Below, piece by piece: positions 10,778 through 22,959 of a stretch of DNA of 64,000 bases. The notes beneath the pieces are model-generated. The model made no database searches. It worked only from the letters and a program-made list of their open reading frames with translations, and had not been told where the DNA came from. How positions within the stretch are numbered: position 1 is the stretch's first letter; each line of letters opens with the position of its first letter. This stretch comes from Aralia elata (Eukaryota; Streptophyta; Magnoliopsida; Apiales; Araliaceae), in NCBI GenBank assembly GCA_034770075.1, contig JAVJAP010000143.1, positions 2,232,001 to 2,296,000 on the forward strand, in the 5' to 3' direction. The position numbers and the translations under genes were made by a program.

Positions 10778-12374
10778 TGATGAGTGGATTTCATACCTAC
10801 AAATTGGATATCTTTTGAACCCAATTCTTTGTTATCCTTAGGTATTTATAGTGTCTATTTACTTATTTTAGGCTTTTGTTGTGTAGGGAGCAACCTTGGA
10901 CTACCGTGGCGGTAATTAGCACTTCCAGGGGCAAAACGATAATTCCAGCAGGAAAGAGGATCTCGCCGCATCGAGCCCCCCAGGCTAAAATTCTCGCCGG
11001 GGCGAGCCCCCCCAGGCTTAATTCCTCGTCGGGGCGAGATCCCGCCGGGGCGAGCTCCCCAGGCCATTTTTCTTGCCGGGGCGAGCTCGTCATTTTGCAG
11101 GTGCGGCTGGCTTTGTCTTGTTCTGCAGAAGTGGCGCACCAAGGGAGGATTTTCAGGAACGATAACATGAGGAGAGAGAAGGAAATTATCAGGCATACAA
11201 GGAGTTATTGTGCTAGGGATTGGATCATATTTTTCACATCATTGAAGATACCATTTTAGGACATCATTTTGAAACCCTAGCTCTCTTGGGACCTAAGCAA
11301 ACGAGGAAGAAGGAGGATTCTATCTGTAACTCATCAACTCACGGAGGATAGGAGCACGAAATAGGAAGACAAGAGCTGGAGAAGAGGAACTACACCACAC
11401 CAATTCGGGAATCTCATCACAAAAGGGGTGTATCTTCATATGGTTTAGTTCTTCATTCTTATTTTGTAATTCCAAACCATGTACTATAATCAGATTATGA
11501 TGTTATTGAGATTGAATATGAGCTAAACTTTTTATTCTAAGATTGCAATGGAACCCAACTTGTAGTTTAAATTGAATGCTCTCTCTTTGAATGGTAGTTA
11601 GTCATTACATGAATTGGAGTTCATAACCTTTACTTAAGGATTAATTGCTTAGCCCGTAATTACCTTGGTAACTTATATGGAATTGAGAGAGGAAGTATAA
11701 GTTGATACCTAGTTATAAATTCATGTGAAAATTGGATACTCTTTATGGATAATGTGACGTGAGTCTTATGTATTATTCTCGAGGGTTGATAATTTGATTG
11801 TATTCGGGATAGACATATACCCTAATAACACATGTATCCAATTGAGAATCCTTGCTTAATGATTTCTATTGTGAAAGTTGGTAATTGATAGAATGGTTAA
11901 TGGGATTTTACGTGACATGTGTCTTATTGATTGTTCTTGATATGAGGTTCTTGCTAGTGTGTAGAATAGAAATATATCTATACACCACAATAGGAAATAC
12001 GTATTCGACCATCGAGAGAGGCTTATATATACTTGTGATTTCTCGGATAACAATTCTTATGTTCTAATTTACCAAACAAGAGAGAGTATGATGTTTAAAT
12101 GAAGAGTTGGGGGAAATTGTAATCTTAGACCTTTTTATCTTCAATTCTATTCGTGTTAGTTAACCTTTGTTTTCTAAATTGTCTTTATTTAGTCTTAATC
12201 AACAACAAAAACAAATCATATTGTCATTGTTTAAATTAGATTAATTTTTCATGTGATTGATATTTGGTAATTATTTAACATAATTCCTTGTGGGTTCGAC
12301 ACTCTACTTATCTTATATTACTTGTGGACCGCGTATACTTGCGCGTGTTTTATTGATTACGAAATCTGACAACA
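10778..12374 (+). repeat. TE4 5' LTR
   Basis: Begins TGATGAGTGGATT and ends CTGACAACA. It is nearly identical to the right LTR. The end at 12374 rather than at the earlier ...CTGACA is chosen because it makes the target duplications match exactly. It contains a palindrome array at 10962-11085. Confidence 0.9.
10962..11085. repeat. Palindrome array in TE4 5' LTR
   Basis: Five 14-bp sites related to CTCGCCGGGGCGAG start at 10962, 10993, 11025, 11041 and 11072. The spacings are 31, 32, 16 and 31 bp. The fourth site is the 16-bp unit absent from the right LTR. Confidence 0.9.
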
Positions 12375-12380
12375 AGTTTT

Positions 12381-12398
12381 TGGCGCCGTTGCCGAGGA
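12381..12398 (+). other. TE4 primer-binding site (Asp-tRNA type)
   Basis: It reads TGGCGCCGTTGCCGAGGA, six bases inside the LTR. This is the usual Athila primer site with one apparent change (GAGGA for GGGGA). Confidence 0.9.
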
Positions 12399-12503
12399 AT
12401 TATTTTACAATAATTTTACCAATATTGATTATAGTCAAATTGATCTTAATTTAGACTTGTTTTTAATTTTTTTTACTTGATTGTGTAGGTACTCTTGATT
12501 TGT

Positions 12504-14053
12504 ATGTGTCGATCACAAAGTCTTGAGTTATTTCCTTACGATCCCGAGATCGAGAGAAATACCCGAAGACTAAGAAGAGAAAGAATCAGGGATTCTAACA
12601 ATCAAGAAACTATGGCGGCAGAGGAACAAAAAGCATTGAGAGACTATGTAACGCCGCAGATAAGTGATTTACAGTCTAGTATCACAAGGCCGGCTATAAC
12701 TGCAAATGCCTTTGAAATTAAACCGGGAATAATACAAATAGTGCAAAACTCGTTACAGTTTGGCGGTTTGGTTAATGAAAACCCTAATGAGCATTTGTTG
12801 AGCTTTATTGAGATATGTGATACTTTTAAATTTAATGGAGTGACGGATGATGCTTTGAGACTTAGACTTTTTCCGTTCACTTTGAGAGACAAAGCTAAGG
12901 GTTGGCTTCACTCATTGCCACCGGGATCCATCACTACATGGTCAAACTTAGCACAGAAATTTTTGGCGAAGTTCTTCCCTCCTGCAAAATCTACTAGATT
13001 GAGAAATGAAATTCTAACCTTTGAACAACATCATGGAGAATCATTGTATGAGGCTTGGGAAAGATTTAAAGATTTGCTTCGAAGATGCCCACATCATGGA
13101 TTCCTCCCATGCATGCAATTGAATACCTTCTACAATGGATTGGGATCTCACAATCGATCTTGCATAGATGCAGCTGCGGGAGGATCTTTCATGGCTAAAA
13201 ATTATGGAGAAGCACTTGATTTATTGGAGATCATGGCTGCAAATAACTACCAATGGCCAACTTCTAGAATGAGTCAACCAAAGGTAGCCGGAGTATTAGA
13301 GGTGGATGCTATCACGTCCTTAGCAACGCAGATGGCAGCAATGTCAAAGAAACTTGACTCCTTGACTGATTCAAAAGTGCAGCAGGTGGCTCTTATTTGT
13401 GAATTATGTGCAAGGACACATGCCAACGACCAATGCCCATTTGACCACGAGGCAGTTCAGTTTGTAAGTAGCTACCAGAGACAACCAAATCAGTACCAAA
13501 ACACTTACAAGCTGGAAATAGGAACCATCCTAACTTTTCATGGAGCAACAATCAAAATTTTCAGCAAGCTCCAAAACCACACCATCCACCAGGGTTCCAA
13601 AATCAGCCACAACATCATTCAGCTCAAATTTCACAACCAGAGAGAAAATCAGATTTTGAAGAGTTGATATTAAAACATATTGCTAACCAGGATGTGATGA
13701 TAAAGAACCAAGCAACAACACTCAAAGCTTTGGAAAATCAAATTGGGCAAATGGCTAGTTCTATGTCAAATAGACCACAAGGATCTCTTCCTAGTAACAT
13801 AGAAACTAATCCAAAGAGAGAGGGGAAAGAGGAATGTCAGGCAGTAACACTCAGAAGTGGAAAACAAACCTTACAGGGGCCTGAATTACAAAAGGGGGCA
13901 GCCCACTTAAGCTCCCCTCTGAACTTGAATAATGCAGATTTCTCTAAGGAAATGGACAACAGTGTACCACCTGAGTCGGAACAGAGAGATACCACAGATA
14001 AACCTAGTGTTGTTCCTGCACCGAAAGCATTTCCACCAGTGTCTTTCCCGTAA
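12504..14053 (+). pseudogene. TE4 gag
   Basis: Gag of the Athila polyprotein, starting at the ATG at 12504 (MCRSQSLELF). Order: a basic N-terminus, the gag core with LRLRLFPFTLRDKAKGWLHS and WSNLAQKFLAKFFPP (roughly residues 110-165), then EAWERFKDLLRRCPHHG, and a short zinc-knuckle variant C-x2-C-x3-H-x4-C (CELCARTHANDQC). A small indel at about 13512 shifts the frame, and the continuation (from 13664 in the +2 frame) is glutamine- and asparagine-rich, then carries IGQMASSMSNRPQGSLPS. A TAA at 14051-14053 precedes the protease. Transcript processing may involve the AG at about 12489, just before the start; that is inference. Confidence 0.85.
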
Positions 14054-14152
14054 AGACTACAAAAGCAAAAGTTAGATAAACAGTTTGCCAAATTCCTGGA
14101 GGTCTTTAAGAAACTACAAATTAACATTCCTTTTGCAGAGGCCTTAGAACAG

Positions 14153-14866
14153 ATGCCAAGCTATGCCAAATTTATGAAGGGAATTCTATCTAGGAAGAAA
14201 AGGTTAAATGACTTTGTAACAGTGGCTTTGACGGAGGAATGTAGCATAGTGTTGCAAAGAAAGCTACCCCCCAAGTTGAAGGACCTAGGCAGTTTCACTA
14301 TACCGTGTACTATTGGTAGCCTCTCATTCAACAAATGTTTGTGTGACTTAGGTGCCAGCATTAATCTCATGCCATTATCTGTGTATACTCAGTTGGGACT
14401 GCCTGCACCAAAGCCAACAAACATTTCCCTTCAGCTTGCCGATAGGTCGGTTACGTACCCAAGGGGAATTGTTGAAGACATTCTTGTTAAGGTGGATAAG
14501 TTCATCTTCCCGGCTGATTTTATCATCTTAGATTTTGAGGAAGATAAAAACATTCCTATTATTCTTGGGAGGCCATTTTTAGCCACTGGGAGAACTTTAA
14601 TCGATGTGCAAAAGGGAGAGCTCACTATGAGGGTTCAGGATCAAGAAGTCACCATCAATGTATTTAAGGCCATGAAATTCCCTTCGGATGAGGGAGAATG
14701 TTTTCAAGTGGATGTGATCGAGCGAGTTGTAAATGATGAGTTTTTGAATGTGTTAAACAATGATCCATTAGAGACTACACTTCTGGGAGAGTTTGACATG
14801 GATGATCCAGATTTGGTTGAGTATCTACAGATTTTGGATACAGTGCCACGGGGAAGCAAGTTTTAA
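14153..14866 (+). pseudogene. TE4 aspartic protease segment
   Basis: The retropepsin active site is intact as CDLGASINLMPLS, with the family flap/C-terminal block IPIILGRPFLATGRTLIDV downstream. The upstream block QMPSYAKFMKGILSRK is typical of Athila between gag and protease. The same frame runs on into reverse transcriptase but is cut by TAA at 14864-14866 and TAG at 14927-14929. The role would be polyprotein cleavage in the particle. Confidence 0.85.
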
Positions 14867-14929
14867 ATCCCGTTTGAATCTCTAGAGCATGCTGAGAATG
14901 CTACAGATCGGTTGAGACCATCTCTCTAG

Positions 14930-16162
14930 ATGCCTCCGTCACTTGAGCTCAAACATTTGCCTAATCATCTCAGGTATGCATTTTTGGGCGAATCAGCTAC
15001 TTTACCTGTTATTATTGCATCTGTGCTTAACAAGTTTCAGGAAAGCAAGCTGTTGCGAGTTCTTAGAGAGTACAAATCTGCTATTGGATGGACCATCACC
15101 GACATCAAGGGAATAAACCCATCATACTGTATGCACAAAATATTGATGGAGGATGATAGTAAACCAACTGTGGAACATCAAAGGAGACTCAACCTAATCA
15201 TGAAAGAGGTGGTAAAGAAAGAGATTTTGAAGTGGTTAGATGCTGGAATAATTTATCCCATTTCTGACAGTGCTTGGGTAAGTCCAGTTCAGTGTGTACC
15301 CAAGAAAGGGGGTATGACTGTTGTGGCCAATGAAAATAATGAGTTAATTCCGACAAGAACAATGACCGGTTGGAGAGTGTGCATGGATTATAGGAGGCTT
15401 AACAAAGCAACCCGAAAGGATCACTTTCCATTACCCTTCATTGATCAAATGTTGGATAGACTGGCTGGGCATGAGTACTATTGCTTGTTGGATGGATATT
15501 CGGGCTATAATCAGATTGCTATAGCTCTGGAGGACCAAGAAAAGACCACCTTCACATGTCCATTTGGTACTTTTGGTTTTAGAAGGGTCTCATTCGGATT
15601 GTGTAATGCACCGACCACTTTTCAAAGGTGAATGATGGCTATTTTCTCGGATTTGGTAGAACGCAATGTAAAAGTTTTCATGGATGACTTCTCAGTGTTT
15701 GGTGACTCATTTGACAACTGCTTAGAAAATCTAGTTTTAATACTTAAGAGATGTGTGGAAACTAATCTAGTGCTCAACTGGGAAAAATGTCACTTCATGG
15801 TGCAAGAGGGGATCATACTTGGGCATAAAGTGTCATCAAATGGTCTAGAGATGGATAGAGCAAAACTTGAAACCATTGAAAATTTACCTCCACCAACCTC
15901 TGTGAAGGGCATTCGCAGTTTTCTGGGACATGCGGGGTTTTACCAAAGATTTATTAAGGACTTTTCTAAGATCTCAAAGCCTTTATGCAGTTTACAAGAG
16001 AAAGATGTGCCGTTCAAGTTTGATGAAGAGTGTTTGATCGCATTTGAGCTTCTAAAGAAGAAATTAACCACTGCACCAGTGATAATTGCTCCGGATTGGT
16101 CAAAGCCCTTCGAATTGATGTGTGATGCCAGTGATTATGCAGTTGGGGCTGTTTTAGGATAG
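14930..16162 (+). pseudogene. TE4 reverse transcriptase segment
   Basis: Ty3-type reverse transcriptase. Visible motifs: WVSPVQCVPKKGGMTVV, CMDYRRLNKATRKDHFPLPF, LDGYSGYNQIAIA, FGLCNAPTTFQR and the catalytic FMDDFSVFGDSF, followed by the connection region GHKVSSNGLEMDRAKLETIE and the start of RNase H (FELMCDASDYAVGAVLG). The TGA at 15629-15631 lies between FQR and the catalytic block, and a TAG at 16160-16162 lies at the RNase H entrance. Reading frame is otherwise continuous with the protease. Confidence 0.9.
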
Positions 16163-16249
16163 CACAAGGAGAAGGTTTTTCATACTATTTACTACGCCAG
16201 CAAAACCTTAACTGATGCACAACTCAACTACACCACTACCGAGAAGGAG

Positions 16250-17848
16250 TTGCTTGCGGTAGTTTATGCTTTTGACAAGTTTCGATCTTACTTGATTAGA
16301 ACAAGGGTGGTTGTATTCACGGACCGTTCAGCTATTCGGTATCTAATTGCAAAGAAGAAGGATGTTAAACCGAGGTTGATTAGATGGATCCTATTGCTGC
16401 AAGAGTTTGACTTAGAAATTCGGGATAAAAAGGGGACTGAAAACCAAGTAGCTGACCATCTATCTAGATTGGAAAATCCGGGTCATGATAAGGAAGACAA
16501 AGTTCTAATCAATGAATCTTTCCCGGATGAAGAGCTGTTTGTGGTTCAAGGCGAAATTCCATGGTATGCTGATTTTGCTAACTACTTGGTTAGTAACACA
16601 CTCCCCCCAGACTTGTTGTGGCAGCAAAAGAAAAAGTTTCTTCATGACGTGAAGAGGTATATGTGGGATGAGCCGTATTTGTTCAAACATTGCGTGGACC
16701 AAATGATTCGAAGGTGTGTTCCACAAAGTGAGGTTGAGAGCATTCTTCATCACTGTCATGATTCGTTATATGGAGGTCATTACAGGGGTGAAAAGATGGC
16801 TACTAGGGTGTTGCAAGTAGGGTTCTTCTGGCCAACTTTGTTTAAAGATGCTCATCAGTTTGTTCTAAGATGTGATCGATGTCAACGAGTGGGGAACATC
16901 TCTAAACGACATGAAATGCCTTTGAACATGATCATTGAGGTTGAAGTCTTTGATGTTTGGGGTATAGACTTCATGGGACCATTCCCGCCCTCTTTCAACA
17001 ATCTATACATTCTCTTGGCAGTAGATTATGTATCTAAATGGGTGGAGGCAGCTGCATTGCCTACTAATGACTCCAAGGCAGTGCTGAAATTTCTTCAAAA
17101 GAATATCTTCATAAGGTTCGGTACTCCAAGGGCCATGATCAGTGATGAAGGGAGTCATTTTTGCAATAAGCACTTTGCAGCCCTCTTGGGAAAATATGGG
17201 GTCAATCATAGAATTGCTACTACATATCACCCCCAGACCAATGGACAAGCTGAGGTTACTAACAGAGAAGTGAAGAAAATTCTGGAAAAGATCGCCAATC
17301 CTACAAGAAAGGATTGGTCAACAAAGCTGGATGATGCACTTTGGGCGTACAGAACGGCTTATAAAACACCCATTGGTATGTCACCATACCAGTTAGTTTA
17401 TGTCAAGGCATGCCATCTCCCAGTTGAACTTGAGCATAACGCGTTCTGGGCCATAAGAAAGATGAATTTTGATCTCATAGCTGCAGGAGAGAAAATGCTT
17501 CTACAGCTCAATGAACTTGATGAGTTCCGACTGCAAGCTTGTGAGAATTCAAAATTGTACAAGGAAAAGGTAAAAAAATGGCATGATAAGAAAATTTTTG
17601 ATAGAAAATTCGAGCCTAGCCAAGCAGTATTGCTATACAACTCTAGATTGAGGCTTTTTCCACGAAAGCTCAAGTCACGTTGGTCGGGGCCTTTCATTGT
17701 CAAGCACGCATTTCCTCACGGGGCTGTGGAAGTTTATGGTAATAATCTAGAGGAATCATTTAAAGTTAACGGCCAGCGGCTTAAGCATTATTGGGGTGGA
17801 GGCTTCGATCGCCAGAAAACCTCAGTCACTCTAGCCGATCAAGCTTGA
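16250..17848 (+). pseudogene. TE4 RNase H and integrase segment
   Basis: RNase H motifs are VVFTDRSAIRYLIA and NQVADHLSRLE. The integrase zinc-binding H-H-C-C region lies around HHCHDSLYGGHYRGEK and CDRCQRVG, and the catalytic core around GIDFMGPF, ISDEGSHF and NGQAEVTNREVK supplies the D, D, E residues. The C-terminal part (RWSGPFIVKHAFPHGAVEV) resembles the GPF/Y module. No chromodomain is seen. This piece is open for 532 codons to the natural TGA at 17846-17848, so it is the best preserved part of TE4 pol. Confidence 0.9.
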
Positions 17849-18966
17849 TGCAATGAAAAGTCGGGCCGAGGACTCTAAACCAAGCACTCGGTGGGAGGCA
17901 ACCCACCATTTTCCGTATCCTTCATGTTCAGTTTGTGTGTCTTATTTACTGCATTTTTCATAGTAGTTAGTTTTTAAGTTTTTCATATTTAGTGTGTTGT
18001 GTGTTAGTTGAGGATTTTCAGCGTCGAGTCGCTTTCGAGAGTCATTTTTGGCCCTATATTCCTAATATGTGTTTTGTAGGTTGCAAGGATACAGGGCAGT
18101 GATATTAAACATGGTCCCTGTCTTAAAATTTCAAAAAATCAAATTTTTCTTCAGCAGGTGAGCTTGTCGCGACGAGGATTTTGGCTTGGGATCTCTCGCC
18201 CCGGCGAGAAAAACGTGAAGAAATCTCTTGCCCCGGCGAGAGACTCGGATTTGCAGAACCTAAAAACTCCTTCCCGTTTGAATTTTTCTCCATTCTTCTT
18301 CATCCTTACCTTCTGCAACCTAGCATCCAGCACCACCAAACCGACCCAAACCATTCGAAATACACCTTAGCACACACCCACTCTCAATTTCAACTTCATA
18401 AGAGGATTGGCAACCCCTTTTTCCACACAAATTCTATTCCATTTAGGGTTTACAGTCATTACCACCATTGAAGCCACTCGCAATTGGTCGATTAAGTTGA
18501 GCAATTGCGGCTAGAACTCAGTCTCAATACACCCCATTCTATTCTCAAGCTATAAGTTAGTAAATTCAAGCAAATCCAACTGACAGAGGCAAGGTTTCCC
18601 AACTGAGGATTGATTTCTCACTGTAATTACTTTAGTTATTGTTGATTTTGAGTCGCATTGCATCTGAGAATTCAATTGGGTTATAATTGAGAATATTAAG
18701 CACTGAATTGGGTGTATCTGTGTTGATTAATTTGAACTGCCATTCATATGCTCTATTGCACTGTTGATATTAGATTCCCAATTGAGTTTGTGTTGACTCA
18801 ATTAGAGGTTGGGTTTTATATATTTGGTACATATTGAGAACTTCTTGCAGGAAATTGGGGTTTGAGCAACATTTGAGTTTGGGGGAACTAGTGTTACACA
18901 GTTTCTGCTAAGTGCACAGCAGGTACTTGGTTCAGTTTCAAAAGGAAATTCAGTCCAGTTGTTACC
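17849..18966 (+). other. TE4 spacer and leader of the 3' ORF
   Basis: A non-coding stretch between integrase and the 3' ORF. It contains a possible 3' splice site (GTTTTGTAG/G at about 18071-18080) and three palindromes at 18163-18240. Athila 3' ORFs are thought to need a subgenomic RNA, so the splice-like site is plausible but unproven. Confidence 0.5.
18163..18240. repeat. Palindromes in TE4 3'-ORF leader
   Basis: Three 14-bp sites start at 18163 (CTTGTCGCGACGAG), 18195 (CTCGCCCCGGCGAG) and 18227 (CTTGCCCCGGCGAG), each 32 bp apart. The spacers differ in sequence. On the sense strand the sites are the reverse complement of the LTR sites (CCCC here, GGGG there). Confidence 0.9.
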
Positions 18967-20130
18967 ATGCCTCCAAAGAGATTCCGTAGTGAGGGCTCCG
19001 CCTCCACGCCACCCCGGCAGTATGACCACAGCAAATTCATTAGTGCTGAGGCAGCCGACAGATTTGACGAGTTCATCATGGGTAAAGCTCAAACTCCCGA
19101 GAAGGGCCTCAGGCCAGAAAAGGGTCTTGATGGGGAGATCTGGGAGCAGATTGATGAGAGGGTTTGGGATACCTTCACGCACCACCCCGACCCGGCGGTT
19201 GTTCCTGTGGTACAGGAATTCTACGCTAATGCTCAGGACAGACAGCCATTTGAGGCCACAGTCAGGGGGAGGAGGGTACCTTTCAGTGCACAGGCCATTA
19301 ATAAATATTATAACCTGGTGCCACCTGACGTGTGCCAGTACACAGAGTTCATTCGCTCTCAGCCGGATTATGATAAGATTGTGACAGATTTGTGCAAGCC
19401 AGGCACCACATGGATCACTATAAGAGACAGAGGCGCCTATCTCTTCCACAGCAAGGACCTCAGCTTATATGGAAAGATTTGGTACGCATTCCTGAGTGCC
19501 AAGCTCATGTCATCCCAACACGTGAGCGATGTTTCGAAGGACAAGGCAGCGTTGCTATATGCTATTGTCATGGACTTCATGATTGATGTAGGAAACATCA
19601 TCGAGGGTAGTATCCGCCGGCTCCTGAGGGGTAATGTTCAGGGCGGATTACCTCACCCCTCCCTCATATACGAATTATGCAGGCAGGCGGGGGTACAATG
19701 GCGAGATGATGAGGTAACATAGCAGCCATCACAGATCCTCGACCACAGACTGATTGCGAGGTACAAAGTATGGGATGGAGCCGAGTCATATCCTCGAGGC
19801 CGAGGCTTTATCATTGTGGCTACTTCCGAGGATGAGGAGGATGATGCTCAGTTGCCTGCCGGTTTATCGCAGCCTAAGGCAAAGTTCAGCTCTCAGATCC
19901 ACAGCCTCCAGTTGCTTATAGACAGACGCGCTAAGAGGATAGAGAGGCAGAATCAGTGTATAGCAGAGGGGCAGGAGCACATGTGGAACTACACCACTAG
20001 CTTCAACGCGGTTCTAGCAGCACAGTACCCAAATGCAGCTCCACTTTCTTTCCCTGTGCCTACACCGCTACCTCCTTTCCCACCATCCGACTCTGACGTC
20101 GAGGAGGTGGATGACCACCCCGTCGATTGA
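18967..20130 (+). pseudogene. TE4 3' ORF, Athila-type 'putative plant transposon protein'
   Basis: An ORF of about 387 codons with one internal TAG at 19720-19722. It starts MPPKRFRSEGSAS; the central part (QEFYANAQ, VPFSAQAINKYYNL, GKIWYAFLSAKLMSSQHVSDV, GGLPHPSLIYELCRQAGVQW) is the domain usually annotated as a putative plant transposon protein. The C-terminus is a coiled coil followed by a proline-rich, acidic tail. TE8 has the same ORF at 42559-43797. Some authors regard this Athila position as env-like; I see no signal peptide or clear membrane segment here, so the role is unknown. Confidence 0.8.
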
Positions 20131-21327
20131 TATCCAAGGGAAGTCCTCAGTTCTTCATTTCTTTATCTTTTCTACAATGTGGACATTGTTTATTTCAAGT
20201 TTGGCGGTGTTTTGAGTTTTTAGTTATAGTGTTTTAGCATATTGCATTTAGTTATAGTTTTTGCATCCATGTAGTGTGTTTAAAAAAATAAAAATTTGAG
20301 GTGTATCATCAAAATGACTTTTCTTGCTATTATGATTATTACTGTTTCATTTGCTTGATGATCATTGTACATATTCATCGTCTGTTTTTCTTTAGTGTTT
20401 ATTTTTATATAGTATCTTATAGAACTGCATTTAGAAGCTTATGAGCAGTGCATTTAAGGAAAGGCCGATGATGACATGGTGATCACTATTTTAATGTATT
20501 CAGTACTTTGGATCTAAATTACTATATTAGAAATGTTAACTTGTGCCTGATTCTGTTAAATTTTTAACCCTTTGAGTTCCTAATGCACATATCAATGTTG
20601 TTGAGTACGTGAGATTTTAAGTTCAACTCTCTGAAACTGTTGCTCATTAAAAGATAGGATAGCCATCTTAAAAAAAAATTGATATACTTATATACTGCTT
20701 CGATGTCTGTCTTGAATGCTGGTAATAATTGAAAATGTAGTATAGAGAGATGTGAGCAGATCTTGACTAGTTTATCTTTGTGGCCTTTGTCATTAGAACA
20801 AGTAAGCCCTTTGGAGCGTTTCTACGCTTGGTGCCCTAAAACCATCTGGTTTGGGAGTCATCGGTGGAAAGTTTGCTACATGGATGACATTGAAAAGCCT
20901 AATGAAGATAGACATTGCACAGATCTAGATGTAAATAAAACTATCATCGAGATGGAGCGTAAAACGCACTCGGTGATTGTTATAGAATATAGCTAAATAG
21001 AGTGTGAAAATAAAAGCTAGTGAGCATGTGAGATACTAGTAGTTGGTTATTGACTGTTTTATCTTCTTTTGAGCACTGTAGTTCTTAGATCGAATTGTGA
21101 TCATGGCGTACTCTGACATTCTAACCACACACACACACATAAGGGTTAAAAATTTGGCGAAATGGGTATGGGTTTCATTTCTGATAATCATATTGTTGAG
21201 ATGTTGTTGTTTACTTGTTTCTGATTGTTGAGGCTTGATTTCCTTATCCTGGCTGCTCTAGGCTTATAGCGCATGCATTTGCATTCATCTACTTCATTGC
21301 ATTGTGCAGTCGTCATTTCCTTTGTTT
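20131..21327 (+). other. TE4 3' untranslated region
   Basis: About 1.2 kb without recognisable coding sequence. It includes a 23-bp motif shared with TE6 and TE8 (20949-20971) and an (AC)n tract near 21122-21140. Confidence 0.6.
20949..20971 (+). promoter_or_regulatory. Conserved Athila 3'-UTR motif
   Basis: Begins GAGATGGAGCGTAAAACG and ends CACTC. The same 23-bp motif is at 37183-37205 in TE6 and three times, inverted, in TE8 (41846-41946). It can form a small stem (GAGCGT with ACGC-A-CTC). Confidence 0.7.
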
Positions 21328-21345
21328 TTGCTTGAGGACAAGCAA
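21328..21345 (+). promoter_or_regulatory. Conserved hairpin upstream of TE4 polypurine tract
   Basis: TTGCTTG-AGGA-CAAGCAA is a perfect 7-bp-arm hairpin. Counterparts stand at 37498-37515 (TE6) and 41428-41445 (TE8), always just before the polypurine tract. Confidence 0.75.
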
Positions 21346-21352
21346 TGTCTTA

Positions 21353-21366
21353 AGTTTGGGGGTATT
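21353..21366 (+). other. TE4 polypurine tract
   Basis: AGTTTGGGGGTATT lies directly before the 3' LTR (TGATGAG). The same string precedes the LTRs of TE6 and TE8. Confidence 0.85.
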
Positions 21367-22959
21367 TGATGAGTGGGTTTCATACCTACAAATTGGATAT
21401 CTTTTGAACCCAATTCTTTGCTATCATTAGGTATTTATAGTGTCTATTTACTTGTTTTAGGCTTTTGTTGTGTAGGGAGCAGCCTTGGACGATCGTGGCG
21501 GTAATTAGCACTTCCAGGGGCAAAACGGTAATTCCAGCAGGAAAGAGGATCTCGCCGCGGCAAGCCCCCAAGGCTAAAATTCTCGCCGGAGCGAGCCCCC
21601 CCAGGCTTAATTTCTCGCCGGGGCGAGCTCCCCAGGCCATTTTTCTCGCCGGGGCGAGCTCGTCATTTTGCAGGTGCGGCTGGCTTTGTCTTATTCTGCA
21701 GAAGTGGCGCACCAAGGGAGGATTTTCAGGAACGGTAACATGAGGAAAGAGAAGGAAATTATCATGCATACAGGGAGTTATTGTGCTAGGGATTGGATCA
21801 TATTTTACACATTATTGAAGATACCATTTTGGGACATCATTTTGAAACCCTAGCTCTCTTAGGACCTAAGCAAACGAGGAAGAAGGAGGATTCTATCTGC
21901 AACTCATCAACTCAAGGAGGATAGGAGCACGAAATAGGAAGACAAGAGCTGGAGAAGAGGAACTACACCACATCAATTCGGGAATCTCATCACAAAAGGG
22001 GTGTATCTTCATATGTTTTAGTTCTTCATTCTTATTTTGTAATTCCAAACCATGTACTATAATCAGATTATGATGTTATTGAGATTGAATATGAGCTAAA
22101 CGTTTTATTCTAAGATTGCAATGGAACCCAACTTGTAGTTTAAATTGAATGCTCTCTCTTTGAATGGTAGTTAGTCATTACATGAATTGGAGTTCATAAC
22201 CTTTACTTAAGGATTAATTGCTTCACCCGTAATTACCTTGGTAACTTATATGGAATTGAGAGAGGAAGTGTAAGTTGAGACCTAGTTATAAATTCATGTG
22301 AAAATTGGATACTCTTTATGGATAATGTATGAGATTATGTGACGTGAGTCTTATGTATTGTTCTCGAGGGTTGATAATTTGATTGTATTCGGGATAGACA
22401 TATACCCTAATAACACATGTATCTAATTGAGAATCCTTGCTTAATGATTTCTATTATGAAAGTTGGTAATTGATAGAATGGTTAATGGGATTTTACGTGA
22501 CATGTGTCTTATTGATTATTCTTGATATGAGGTTCTTGCTAGTGTGTAAAATAGAAATATATCTATACACCACAATAGGAAATACGTATTCGACCATCGA
22601 GAGAGGCTTATATATACTTGTGATTTCTTGGATAACAATTCTTATGTTCTAATTTACCAAACAAGAGAGGGTATGATGTTTAAATGAAGAGTTGGGGGAA
22701 ATTGTAATCTTAGACCTTTTTATCTTGAATTATATCCGTGTTAGTTAACCCTTGTTTTCTAAATTGTCTTTATTTAGTCTTAATCAACAACAAAAACAAA
22801 TCATATTATCATTGTTTAAATTAGATTAATTTTTCATGCGATTGATATTTGGTAATTATTTAACATAATTCCTCGTTGGTTCGACACTCTACTTATCTTA
22901 TATTACTTGTGGACCGCGTATACTTGCGCGTGTTTTATTGATTGCGAAATCTGACAAGA
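21367..22959 (+). repeat. TE4 3' LTR
   Basis: Begins TGATGAGTGGGTT and ends CTGACAAGA, where the last CA appears mutated to GA relative to the left LTR. It is 1593 bp and followed directly by the ACTTT duplication at 22960-22964. Palindromes start at 21551, 21582, 21614 and 21645 (31, 32, 31 bp apart). Confidence 0.9.

Larger units (their letters stand above)
10778..22959 (+). mobile_element. TE4: complete Athila-type Ty3 retrotransposon (12.2 kb)
   Basis: Full structure: LTR 10778-12374, Asp-type primer site 12381-12398, gag-pol 12504-17848, a 1.1-kb spacer, a 3' ORF 18967-20130, a long 3' untranslated region, polypurine tract 21353-21366, LTR 21367-22959. It is flanked by ACTTT duplications. 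The gene content (fused gag-pol without chromodomain plus an Athila 3' ORF) is typical of Athila. LTR lengths are 1597 and 1593 bp; the difference is fully explained by 16 extra bp in the left copy (near 11030) and 12 extra bp in the right (near 22325). The coding region has five in-frame stops and one frameshift in gag-pol, so it is not autonomous. Confidence 0.95.

Noticed and set aside
10876..11259. 127-codon ORF through the TE4 LTR palindrome array
   Set aside because: Produced by GC-rich repeats; the right LTR copy breaks it differently.
18802..19449. 215-codon minus-strand ORF opposite the TE4 3' ORF
   Set aside because: A shadow of the sense ORF; no recognisable domain, and the sense frame is conserved in TE8.
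22951..22959. TE4 right LTR ending at ...CTGACA (22956)
   Set aside because: This end gives no matching target duplication; ending at 22959 gives ACTTT on both sides and restores the TE3 frame.
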